DNA from: Anthostomella pinea
Taxonomy: Eukaryota > Ascomycota > Sordariomycetes > Xylariales > Xylariaceae
Direction: 5' to 3'
Length of the DNA: 64,000 nt
Assembly (NCBI GenBank): GCA_963556695.1
Contig: CAUWAG010000008.1
Span: forward strand, 372,001 to 436,000
The notes beneath the pieces are model-generated. The model ran no database searches, was not told where the DNA came from, and saw only the letters and a list, made by a program, of their open reading frames with translations. This document shows positions 47,377 to 58,677 of the stretch, piece after piece; position 1 is the first letter of the stretch; each line of letters starts with the position of its first letter. A program made the translations under genes and the position numbers.

Positions 47377-50300
47377 ATGCCTGTTGTTACTCCAGAGAAG
47401 CTTGCCAGTCTGCAACGGCATGCTGACGATGTCCGAAACGTAACTTGAGAACTCCCATGCCGAACATGACAGAGCATGTGGCTAACATACATCAGATTTG
47501 CATTCTGGCGCACGTCGACCACGGCAAGACGTCGTTAACAGATGCGCTCCTCGCCACAAATGGCATCATCTCGCCGAAGCTTGCCGGCAAGATCCGCTAT
47601 CTTGATTCCCGCCCTGACGAGCAGATCAGGGGTATCACCATGGAGTCATCCGCCATCTCTCTCTACTTCTCGATGCTTAGGAGATCATCACAGGACGCTG
47701 CACCAATACCAAAGGAGTACCTGATCAACCTGATAGACTCCCCCGGCCACATCGACTTCAGCAGCGAAGTATCCACAGCATCGAGATTATGCGACGGTGC
47801 CGTTGTGCTTGTCGATGCTGTGGAGGGTGTGTGTAGTCAGACGGTCACAGTCCTTCGCCAGACATGGACAGAAAAGTTGAAACCGCTGCTTGTGTTCAAC
47901 AAGCTGGATCGACTGGTCACGGAGCTCAAGATGACCCCCGGTGAGGCTTACATTCACCTGAACAAGCTGCTTGAACAGGTCAATGCGGTTCTAGGGAGTT
48001 TCTTCCAAGGTGAACGCATGGAAGAAGACCTGAACTGGCGAGAACGGATGGACGAACGAGTCGCTGCTGCAGCGGCCAAAGAGTCAAAACACGGCGACTT
48101 TGACAGCGACGCTGCCGAACTACAATTCGAAGAACGGGATGACGAAGAACTGTATTTCGCCCCGGAGAAGAACAATGTCATATTCAGCAGCGCTGTCGAT
48201 GGTTGGGCATTCACGGTTCGGCAGTTTGCGAGCTTGTACGAGAAGAAGCTCGGCATCAAAAGAAACATCATGGAGAAAGTCTTATGGGGTGACTTCTACC
48301 TCGATCCAAAGACCAAGAAGGTCCTTGGACGAAAACACCTAAAGGGTCGAAATCTGAAACCCATGTTTGTTCAGCTTGTACTTGAGCAGGTATGGGCGGT
48401 ATACGGAGCAACAGCAGGGGGTGATCATGGAAAGGGGTAAGTCATTTCCCCTACACTTATTCATTTTTGCGCAGTCTCTCAATCCCACAAACAACGCGCT
48501 TAGCATGGTTGGAAAGCTGTTTGTGCATACAACCTCCTTTCGACTACTCGCTCACACAGGGACTTGATGCGACCCTCTTTATTCCATATGTTGACGCGGT
48601 GGAATTGCATTACTGACTAGAACTCTGCAAAGTGATCCTGCTTTACTCGAGAAGATTACAAAGTCGCTAAACATAACGATACCTCCTCACATTGCACGGT
48701 CTAAAGATCCTCGACTTTTGCTTACAACAGTATTTTCCTCGTGGTTACCTTTATCCACGGCGCTGCTGGTTTCTGTTGTCGAATCATTACCCTCTCCACG
48801 AGCGGCCCAGGCTGAACGGTTACCAGAGCTATTAGAGGAGTCCCCGGGGTCGAAGTATATTGATCCTGCCGTCAAAGATGCCATGATTAACTTCAAGGCT
48901 TCCAAGTCTGATCCCGTCGTCGCGTATGTCAGCAAGATGGTTTCCGTTCCCGAAAGCGAACTTCCAGCGAACAAACATCGGACTGGCCAGCTCAGTGCCG
49001 ATGAAGCCAGAGAGCTAGCAAGAAAGAAACGAGCAGAACTAGCACGCGCCCAGCAAGCCGAGACAAATGGGATGAACGACATAACGAAGGCACTCGAGAC
49101 TACGGCATTAGACGACTTTGTACCAGAACCCGAAGAGAAGCAGGTAGATCCAGAACATCTAATAGGGTTTGCGAGAATATTCTCGGGAACTCTGTCGGTA
49201 GGGGACACTCTTTACGTTCTAGCACCCAAGTTCTCTCCCGCCAACCCCCATGCCACTCCCGAACCACAGGAGTTCACTGTCACAGCATTGTATATGCTCA
49301 TGGGGAGGAATCTCGAGTCTCTGGACTCTGTGCCTGCTGGTGTTGTCTTTGGAATCGGAGGCCTCGACGGACACATCTTGAAGTCCGGAACCCTGTGCAG
49401 CCAACTGGAAGGCTCCGTCAATCTGGCAGGAGTCAACACGCTGGGGAATCCCATCGTACGCGTTGCCCTGGAGCCTGTCAACCCGGCAGATCTGGACAAG
49501 ATGATCGAGGGGCTGAAACTGTTGGTACAAAGCGATCCGTGTGCCGAGTACGAGCAGTTTGAGAGTGGGGAGCACGTTCTCTTGACAGCCGGAGAACTAC
49601 ACTTGGAACGCTGCTTGACAGACTTGAAGGAGCGGTTCGGCCGGTGTAACATCCAGGCTGGCGCACCTATCGTGCCTTATCGAGAGACCATCGTTCGAGC
49701 AGAGGAGATGCGACCGCCAGTCAACAAGGACTTGGGTAGAGGTGCTGTTATTGGTGTTACAAACTCCAAACAATTGAGTATCACGGTTCGCGTGAGACCC
49801 TTGCCAACTGACGTTACCGACTTCCTGCTCAAGAACGCCGGGTCCATCAAGCGCCTGTATTCCGAGCGGAAAGCCGAAGAGGGATTAACCCACGAGAGCG
49901 GTGTGGACGAGGAACAACAGAAAATCGAAGCAGATGATATCATCCTCGAAAGCCAAAGTCTGACCGTCGACGAACTGAAGAAACAACTTCAGACTCTCCT
50001 CGAAAGTGGCAGAGGCCGCGAAGCTTGGAGAGATATCATCGACAAAGTGGCAGCTTTCGGGCCTCGACGTACAGGTCCCAATCTGCTCATAGATGCCACC
50101 AAAGACGGAACATTCCCCAAGATCTTTTCGGCAGAAAAGAACGGGGATGAGAGCCCTCGTGCAGATGAAGCTTTACACGCAGCACATCTCTGTGACAAGA
50201 TCACATATGCTTTCCAGCTAGCCACGAACCAAGGACCATTATGCAGCGAGCCGGTTCAGGGCATTGCGGTCATCATTGAAGACTTGACACTCACAGGCAC

Positions 50301-50888
50301 CGATGAAGAAGCATCGGCTCGTGATCGGCTTGGAAGACTGACAGGAGAGGTCCTCAAGACGGTACAGCAGTCGATCCGACAAGGTTTCATGGACTGGTCC
50401 CCTCGCCTCATGCTGGCCATGTACTCGTGTGAGATCCAAGCAAGCAGTAAGCTTTTATTCCCATTATCTACCTAGTATAACTGAAGCTGACGGAACCCCC
50501 TTTAGCCGAAGTTCTAGGACGAGTCTACGACGTCCTGACCCGTCGTCGCGGACAAGTCCTGTCGGAGCAGATGAAAGAAGGCACGCCCTTTTTCACGATT
50601 CTATCTCTTCTGCCAGTCGCCGAGTCGTTCGGCTTCGCAGATGAGATGCGCAAGCGTACCTCAGGTGCGGCGCAGCCACAGCTCATCTTCACGGGCTTCG
50701 AAGTGCTTGACGAGGATCCCTTCTGGCAGCCATTCACCGAGGACGACCTCGAGGACCTTGGCGAGCTTGCCGACAAGGAGAACGTCGCCAAGCGCTACAT
50801 GGACGTCGTACGCCGCAGGAAGGGCCTGCTGGTCGAGGGACGCCAGGAGAGGGTAGCGGCTGAGAAACAGAAGACGCTCAAGCGTTGA
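47377..50888 (+). CDS. EFL1: Elongation factor-like GTPase 1 (EFL1/Ria1)
   Basis: Four exons (47377-47439, 47496-48436, about 48633-50446, 50506-50888) give about 1066 residues, the length of EFL1 rather than EF-2 (about 840). It starts [21 protein letters not shown]. The GTPase motifs are [10 protein letters not shown] (G1), RGITMESSA (G2), DSPGHIDF (G3) and FNKLDRL (G4). An EFL1-type acidic/charged insertion follows [19 protein letters not shown]. The EF-2-like domains continue with [18 protein letters not shown] and end in [23 protein letters not shown]1 works with SBDS/Sdo1 to release eIF6 (Tif6) from pre-60S subunits. Two in-frame acceptors 12 nt apart are possible at exon 3 (after 48620 or 48632). 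The later one is better placed relative to the branch site. Confidence 0.95.
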
Positions 50889-51474
50889 AAGGTTGCTGTG
50901 GGGCTAGGGGGTTGGGTTGCTGTGGTTGTTTGGATGCCGTCTGTGACCATCTGTGTGTATCTCGGCTTGATAGTTCTGACTACTACCAAACATTAGATCA
51001 TCCCCCTCCTCCCCATCCAACGGCCCCGGATCACTGGGCACGAGACCCTCCGTAGCCCACCTACACGAATCGTACTTCGTCCTTATAAAAGACTCAATGT
51101 TACTATCATTCGGCACGTGCCCTGCAGCTAACGTATGCTCCCAATACCTATTCGCCCTCTTATTGCCCCACTTAACCGTACTCCCCTTTGTGGCCGGTTT
51201 CAGCTGAATATCTCGAGGGGCACTCTATACGTTGTCACTCGAGATGATTCACGTCGTCTTGCACCTGCGCATCTATCGGACTGCACTTGACGCTTCTCTA
51301 TCCGGTGCTAGCTGTATCAAGTGTATTCGGCAACAAGATCATAGTTGTACTGATGAAATCAAAGTTCCATTACGCAGGAAGCTCTAGTGTGGAATTACAC
51401 TATCGGAAACGACATTACGCGGTTTGTCTTTAGCCAACTGTACCAGTCAATGAAGCTGAGTCCGTTGGTCGTCG
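50889..51474. other. Convergent intergenic region
   Basis: 3' space between EFL1 and the HET gene remnant. Nothing is recognised. Confidence 0.5.
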
Positions 51475-51768
51475 TCATGGAGACGTACTCAAGCGGTTGG
51501 GGTGGCCGTCGTCGGTGGGCCTGATAACGAGAAGCTTCTCACAGCTTCTAACATCTACGACCCAATCTCCCTCACGGACAGCATCTTTGCGGCCTGTTCT
51601 CGGATCATCGAGATTGATAGACCGCCAGACGCCCAAGCCGGGCACACCAGGTGAGATTTGTACTCTCATAGACTTCTGACCCTCATCGGCGCGCGAAAGC
51701 AGCCGCCGTCGCTCTGCGAAGACCGTGCCAACGTGCACGCCCCTCAGCAGTAGGATTCGCTCGTCGTC
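51475..51768 (-). pseudogene. In-frame C-terminal remainder of the HET gene, cut off by a TGA
   Basis: Reading on in the same frame past the TGA at 51769-51771 gives 97 more residues before the next stop. They include GVHVGTVFAERRRLL and VREGDWVVDVRSCEKLLVIR. The latter fits the C-terminal GD-V motif that usually closes fungal HET proteins. The intact gene therefore probably ended at 51475. A CGA-to-TGA change would explain the break. Confidence 0.7.
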
Positions 51769-53124
51769 TCAGAGAAACAGGTGTTCCGTGCGATGGGCAA
51801 ATATGCCATTGGTCCATGGTCTGTAATCGGACACGGAGAAGACCTGGCGCCAGTCCGGGCACCACGATGGCAGGGTTTCGCCATCGACGAACCCACCGAA
51901 AGTGGCCCGGCTACACAGGAGCGCTGCCGACCTGTCGGTCTCCATGATCCAGCGCGCCGCATCTGCAAAGACTTGACAGACAGATCTGCTATAGTCGATG
52001 GCGGGGGCGCCACCGCCGCCGTCCGGTGGTTCGGGATCGACTGCGAGCCCCTTGATATCGTCGAAAGCCATCCCTAGCATCCCATAGATACGATCGCGAG
52101 CATTGCTGCAAGCACATCGCCCTGCTGTATCCAGCGTCGTTAACAACAGCTTGCCGCGGGACAGCTCCGCAGCCGATGTTCGGGCATCGCGGATACATCC
52201 GCCAATGTCCAATAGCTTCTTTAGATCAACGGGTGTTATGACATTCGCCGCAGCGGATTCAAAGGCCCTGTCCTCACCCGCCACCGTACGTAAAAGGTGG
52301 CTGGCATACGATAGCTCGTCCCTGTCGACCAGACGATGCCCACACATGATGAGCAGATCTTGAGCCGCGTAATCCTCTTGTCTTACCCAGAGCCGGTTGA
52401 ACCATTGTCGGCTGAGCAGACTAGCCAACCCTTTGACCAAGGCGCCGTAGTGCCGTGGACAAGCGTCTGAAGCGAGACGTCGCGCCTCGCGCTGTGGAAG
52501 ATGAGGCGTCTCTTCCCTCCTAACAGGCAAGTGTGAAGAGAGGTACGTCAAGCAGATGTCGTCGCTAGATGTCCCAATCACTCCCAGCCAGACGACGACC
52601 CTATGCGCCTTTTTGTAGATGACCAGCATGTTGCCGACCTGCAACGACCTCTCTGCAAGATCGTATTGATCAATGCAGATAGCGTCGATCCACAGGTAGC
52701 GAGACGTCTTCTTATCACGCAGGTGCTGCAGAGCCCAGTACAGAGTCTCTGTAATCGGATACACCGTGTCGTCGACAACTAACGAGTGCGAATATACAGG
52801 CTCGCCCCAAGCGTAGGAGAGGGCTTCGTATTCTGTCCTTCGCTGCCTGTGGTGCAGTACTACGCCGGCAGCGTGAAGCAGATCTGCCACCTCGAGATCG
52901 GCTTGCAACACATCTCCAGGTAAGCCGGGCTTGAGGACTAGAATCCTCGTCTGCCATTCATGGATGGGCGTGTATAACTCAGCTGCCTGCTCGCACTGGT
53001 CGGGTAGGGGTGCACCATCGCAGAGTGGTACTCGAACTTCTTTCAACTCGGGGTGACCTTTAAAGGGACAGCCCGGATGACAGGCCAAGTTCATTCGCGC
53101 AGTGGTTGTCGCGAGGTCGTCCAT
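51769..53124 (-). CDS. HET-domain protein (heterokaryon incompatibility), possibly truncated
   Basis: A single exon of 451 codons starts at the ATG at 53124 (MDDLATTTARMN), the first ATG in frame. The HET domain lies at about residues 95-245. It shows the three usual blocks: TEYEALSYAWGEP, RYLWIDAICIDQYDLAERSL and LVIYKKAHRVVVWLG. Later conserved pieces are RDRIYGMLGMA, IDYSRSVCQVFADAARWI and LPSWCPDWR. HET domains trigger cell death or growth arrest when non-self partners fuse. The frame closes with TGA at 51769-51771, while homologous-looking sequence continues in frame downstream, so the product is truncated or the gene is dead. The N-terminal CHPGCPFKGHPELKEV is not a known domain. Confidence 0.88.
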   Translation of the reverse strand: MDDLATTTARMNLACHPGCPFKGHPELKEVRVPLCDGAPLPDQCEQAAELYTPIHEWQTRILVLKPGLPGDVLQADLEVADLLHAAGVVLHHRQRRTEYEALSYAWGEPVYSHSLVVDDTVYPITETLYWALQHLRDKKTSRYLWIDAICIDQYDLAERSLQVGNMLVIYKKAHRVVVWLGVIGTSSDDICLTYLSSHLPVRREETPHLPQREARRLASDACPRHYGALVKGLASLLSRQWFNRLWVRQEDYAAQDLLIMCGHRLVDRDELSYASHLLRTVAGEDRAFESAAANVITPVDLKKLLDIGGCIRDARTSAAELSRGKLLLTTLDTAGRCACSNARDRIYGMLGMAFDDIKGLAVDPEPPDGGGGAPAIDYSRSVCQVFADAARWIMETDRSAALLCSRATFGGFVDGETLPSWCPDWRQVFSVSDYRPWTNGIFAHRTEHLFL

Positions 53125-54424
53125 CGTGTCCTTGTCATCGCGGTGGTAAGAGTCTAAGGGCTTTTGAGATGACAGCGAAAGGTAGCTTGACAACGGGTCA
53201 CCGATGTTGTTATTTTCCAAAATTGCTCGAGACCTGGAGGCTGAGGCTGAAGAACAGAGTGGAACCAACACCCTCCAGCTTGTGGGCGTTCATAGCAGTG
53301 ACGATGATCACGAGGCGTAGTGATCGTGGAGTTGGACCCTGCCAGCCCTGCCTCGATCAAGGGATCAAGCTGCTTGTAGATGGACATGTACGGGCACATA
53401 GTTAGTAGTACCCAGAGGACCGACCACAAGGCATTCTGTCTACCCCTGTCTACCCCTATCTTTCTCTCTTTCGGTTCGCAATACCCTCGACAGATCGTTA
53501 TATCCAGCATAGCCCGGCCAGTGTTGCAAGATGAGGTCGACGCATCTATTTGCCGTGTCGTCTCTTACACAGAGGAAATAAACTATTGATCCTTGGCCTC
53601 TTTACTACCGTTATGATCGGTTAGACTTGATGTGTAGGATGTAGGGTTGTGCATGTGTAAAGACCTGCACCACGTTTCATCCCGTGTAGGTGGAGAGGAC
53701 GACAAGCATCTCCGATGTGAGATTGGATGCCTTTTGCTGATATCACCAAGTTTTGCTTTCGTCTCGAGTATAACTAGAGTACCTGGAATATACAGACCCT
53801 GTGAAGCGACATATGCCGTCGGACTTTGGCAATATCAAACGCCCAACTGACAGCCGTCTTTGACAGGCTTCTGGAAGGACATAGAATCAATGAAGACTAT
53901 CGCAGCAAGTAGCTCTTACCAGCTCAGTGACTGGTACTAACATGGAGAGCATCAGAAGTAGCGCACCAAACGACCTAACCAGATGAATACGCTGACATTA
54001 GATGGTGCTTGCTCTCGGCGGCACAGTAGTATGCTACAGTTGGCACTGACCTCTCTATACATATCGCAAGTTGTCTGGAGAGTGATTGACTGATCGATAT
54101 TTCGTTCATATTCTTCTCTTCTCAACTTCCAGGGTGCCAAATACTGTGGCAGTCCGTTCTTGAAGCCATGGGGTGGGTGGTATTGCAATGTCGCCCACTA
54201 GGTAGGTATCCAACCACTCCCGCGAATACTGGGGAACGCGATCCAACCGCTTCTTCCCAGCCCGTGTCAGCCCGTGTCTCCAATATCCTCTGTCTGATAA
54301 ACCTCAATGTTGCCCTACTTGCCTTTGATCTGTCTCAAAAAAAAAGTGACGGGTGGGTATCGTCTGTGGGAATTACGCTGTTGTGAACAATGTGGGTATT
54401 ATGCTTGGTGTAGTGATGATTCCT
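53125..54424. other. Intergenic, no supported gene
   Basis: The upstream region of the HET gene and the 3' flank of the MAP kinase kinase gene. Short frames lack motifs. Confidence 0.45.
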
Positions 54425-56100
54425 TCACTTTTTGGCGGCGGTATCTTCCCAGCCCCATACTTGGGAGAGGTACCTCTCCATGTTCACGCGCTTAGTCCGC
54501 ATCTCGGCCATCCAGGGATGTTCCATCATCCTCCATGGGCTTGCCCGGCGGGTTGGCTCTTTCTCGAGACTGTTGCGGTCACTGTTAATTTTGGAAGCCT
54601 GACCGTGAGATATAGAAGGGGCTTGGAACTTACCAGCACTCGATGAAGTATTTGAAGCTGTCGCTCCAGAAGATATTGGCATCCGGCTCGTCCTTGAGCT
54701 TGGGTATTGGTTGCCGCACAATGTATGTCAACAGGTCTATCAGTCCCGCCTTGGGTTGCATCTCCGTTCCATCAGCAGGGAACGGGAACCGATGCTGTGC
54801 TACTTCGAGGAGGGTGACACCAGTCGACCAGACATCCGAAGTGATTGTGTAGCTCTGGCCTGTAATCCGCTCAGGGGCCATGTAGTAACTCGTGCCGATG
54901 AACGTGTTGGCTTCACCCTTGGTTCCGAAGTCACCGGACACACCAAAGTCGCACAACTTCACATCGCCGTTGCGACACAGCAAGATATTGGATGGCTTGA
55001 TATCGCGGTGGATGATCTTCTTGCTGTGGAGATACGTCAAGCCACCGAGGACACCCTCGGCGATCTTGCCAAGGACCTTCTCTCCCGTCCGGCCGCCGAG
55101 CCGCTTGACCTCTTTGTAGATACTGTCGAGGGATCCGCCCTCGCAGAACTCCATAGCAATGGAGATGGTGGCTGTGGCGGGGTCGACGAATGCTCCGTAG
55201 TAGCGGCAGATGTGTTCCGACGCGCATTCCTTATTGAAGTTGATCTCCCGGACAATCTGTTTCTTAACATCTGGGTCCGGGTTTGTCGTGATGACCTAGG
55301 ACAGCATCGTCAGCTCGCTGGTTTCATCTGATAACGCCGTGGGAGCTTACCTTGAGGGCGAATACCGTCTTTCCCCCTTTCAGATTACATCTCGTGACAG
55401 CACCACCAGCTCCCTCACCAAGGCCGCCGAGATCGACTATTCTGTTTTCTAGACTTGCAATCCTCCATCCATCGTCGTCCAGGTCTTCCACATCGGCATT
55501 TCTGGCCTTCTCAAGAGTGAGCTTGTCGAAACTGTTTTCTAGACCTTGCATACTGCCATCTCGTTCCATCTGCAGACCTCCTTCACTTCTCTCGGAGTAT
55601 ATCGAGCCAACAGCTGATATGGGGTCCGGAGTTCCCTGTGGCCGCGAACCAATGCCGTACTGTGATGCGAACGAGAGGGCGGAGAACTGGGAGCCTGCAG
55701 AGGTAGGGTTACTGGCCCTCCCATCGAGAGGGCCGAAACTGCCAGACCTCGAGTGTGCCGCGCTGCTCTCGCTGCCGCCGCTGGCCGATTGTCCCGGTTG
55801 AGCGACCTGGCGCGGTTGTTCGTAAGGGGCGACGGTGCTGCCCATTGGGGTCGCAACATGGACGGTGAGCTGGGGTCGCGAGACACCACCACCCACGGCA
55901 CCGCCAAAGGCCTTGACATTGGGCGAAGGAGGTATGGCCAGGCCTAGTCTCGGTGTTCGTGCTCCGCTGGGCCTACCGCCAAGCGCGGGTCGGAGGGGCG
56001 CTGGAGAGGACGACATTAGCGGTATGGGTGTCGATATTTGCGGAGGGGTAGCGGCAGCAGCAACGGTAGCAGGATCTAGAGAGGCATTCGAAGCCTTCAT
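54425..56100 (-). CDS. MAP kinase kinase of the cell-wall-integrity type (MKK1/MKK2-like)
   Basis: Three minus-strand exons (56100-55351, 55295-54634, 54569-54425) give 518 residues. About 215 disordered S/G/P-rich residues precede the kinase. The glycine-rich loop is [12 protein letters not shown]. The ATP-binding Lys250 (VFALK) is the last codon of exon 1. HRDIKPSN has Asp348 and DFG has Asp366. The activation segment [19 protein letters not shown] carries Thr375 and Thr381 where MAPKKs are phosphorylated. MAPERI and [20 protein letters not shown] close the domain. The insert and the C-terminal HPWM motif fit the yeast Mkk1/Mkk2, S. pombe Pek1 and filamentous-fungal Mkk branch upstream of the Slt2/Mps1 MAPK. 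Assignment within MAPKKs is inferred from these motifs. Confidence 0.92.
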
Positions 56101-58677
56101 CGCAAGACGATGTTAGCATCACAAAGCAGATCGGGATGGAGTGCTTTTTGGGCTAGACACCAGCGCGGCTAGCCGGTGACGAAGGGGGCCGGCCGAGAGA
56201 CCAGATGACAAACAAAGGAAGGAGTCAATTACATTCAACGGCCTGGGCGCGGAGCCCTGATTCTCGTGATCAGGCATGTGCGCTACCTAGTATACCGACG
56301 ATGCCCAGTGGTAGCTCAGCAAGTATAGGGTGTTGTTTACCGAGGCGGCGTTCGAGCAGACGGCGTACGAAATGGAACGAAAGGGCCGAAGTAAAGGAGA
56401 TGTAACGAGCCGCGGGCAGGAGTCGTGAATGATGCTTGAATGGGTAGCACAGCAGCGCAAGCAATATATCGTAGTGACGTATTCGTGGGAGTGGCAGCGA
56501 CGTGTCGGAAAGGTAAGGTACGGTCGCAGCGAGTAATGGTCAAACGGCAGACAGTAGACGACAAGTAATGGTTTCAGAAACGAATTGCAACCAAGAAGTA
56601 TAAGTAAAAGTAGAAGTAGAAGAGCTGACTGTTGGTACCCTACATAGGCGGAGGCAGAGAGGAGAAGAGGGACATTCGTGTGATTCGTGATTGCTCTTGC
56701 CGCGTTGGACTTTCCCCTCCCTATCCGCAGGTTTGTGGCACTGTGGTTCCAAAATGTTCCCTCTAGGCTCTGGCCTCTCACCCTCTGACTTATCCTGGTA
56801 GCCTGGGATGCCGGGAGCAGAGAAGACCTGGGGGGCCTTGTTTGAAATGCAGGGGTCCTATACCAACTGTAGTCTCTCAGTCTCTCAGATGCTCCAGCGC
56901 CCGACCTGCTTTCAACTTTGGACATGGAGGAAGGAGGCTGGAAGTTGGGCGACAACTACTAGTATGTAGCTGAGATTGGATGAGCCGTTTCTCCAGTCTA
57001 CTATGATAGCGTGGCCTGACAGTTGGGTGGAGGGTGGTATGTATGCCGGTTGTAGCGGCAATACGACGGGCTGGACGGGCGCGGGTGTGCCTAAACTAAT
57101 ATCGTAGGCTACATGTACCCTATCTTAATGCCAGTGGGGCTACTAATACCGGTAACATAAGCCTCTACTAGTTCTACTACTAGTATGGAAACCTGACGTT
57201 TCCAAATGGTTGGATACCTACCTTATTGAGCTTAACTTATCAAGTTGACAGCCCGAGGTGCGCCGTGGACCGACAGCTATCAAGTGGACGACGCTGTTTC
57301 GGATATTGAGACGAGGCAATGCTGGCGGCTAACAACACAGCAAGGAAGAACGAGATGCGTTGAAGGTGGTAGTACAGTAGTACTCCGTATAAGCTGTTGT
57401 AGCCAGACGCTTTTCCCCGCAGCGACATAGACCAGGGCACTTGACCATGGAGATCGTCATGTCACACTGCCAGGAAACTGCCTGCAAGAGAGGGCGCGTA
57501 AGGGGTAGAGTTCAGAGTTCTGCGTGCCCTAAGGTATGACATTGTGAGCAGCCAAGGAGGTTCCGAGTTGTCCAATAATCTCGCTGGAAACCACAGACGC
57601 TTCTGGCAACACCCATGCCATGATGCAGCTGCCATGCGTCGCCGCCACTGGCAGGCAAAGTAGGGTACTCGAGCATGCATATGTTTGGCTGGCATGCGGC
57701 TGCCATGTCAGATGAGGTCAGATTGCTGCGTCTTCCTTCTCCCTGTCTGCGCAGACGAGCACGTTTCAGATGTGCCGAGACCCAGCCGAAGCAGAGCAGA
57801 AATGGCTTTAATACATGTCAAGCGCTTTGCTTCGTCGTTGCCAGCACACACAATCATATCAGTGAAACCCGCCAGTTGGGGGAAGTGCAGTCGTGGTATA
57901 GCCAATACTCCGAGCTCTCTCGGAGAGGTGACAGTCGTGTTGGCCCCTCTGATCCTCCCTGATACGGGGTATGACAGGCGAACGGCCCCCAAGCAACCAC
58001 CTCTCGCGAACAAGGCTATATGTAGTCCGAAGGGATAGGTGGAGGGTCAGCTTGGTGTCCAGAGGAGCGAGGTGCATCTTGGCCTATGGTAGGAAGCCCT
58101 GTTGCTTTTGTGCTGATAACGAGTGTGGCCAAATGACCGCGAGTCTTCCCGTCAGAGGAGACGGGACCACTTGGACCTACTCTCCGAAGTATCCTCTCGA
58201 AATGGTCCACATCACTGATCACTGATCAGGCGTGTTGCAGGACGCAAGGCGGGACAGTGCTTGTCCTCGAGCCAACCTGGCTGCCAAGAGCCGTAATCTG
58301 TACGTAAGCAACATCCATCAGACTGCTGCGATCGACGTGAGGTGACAAGCGTCATCAGCCATGCTGCTGTCCAGTCTCCAGTCTGCCAGTGTCGGGTTGG
58401 CATGATGATGGAAGATGGATGATGGAAGCAAGCAAGGATTCGAAACCGATAGATACAGCACTGCCAAGACCTGCTAAGCGCGCGTTTAGTAGGTCATGCA
58501 GGGGTTTACAGGGGACCTTGGGTGGGGCTATGATTGGCCCAAATGCTGCCCCACACCCATCTTGTCAAGCGGCCGAAAAAATAATCTGCATACCTCACCT
58601 GGAATAAGCAGATATCCCGGCCGATCGAGCGGTACAATCACACGCGAGGCTGATATTCCTTCTACAGCATTTCCAAG
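56101..58677. promoter_or_regulatory. Long divergent intergenic region, MKK and DBP8
   Basis: 2.6 kb lies between the two start codons. No gene or RNA is recognised. The part next to the kinase gene (to about 56.9 kb) probably holds its long 5' UTR, as is common for signalling kinases. Confidence 0.4.

Noticed and set aside
53125..53271. Upstream extension of the HET frame starting at GTG 53271
   Set aside because: No ATG in that extension; the ATG at 53124 is the first in-frame start.
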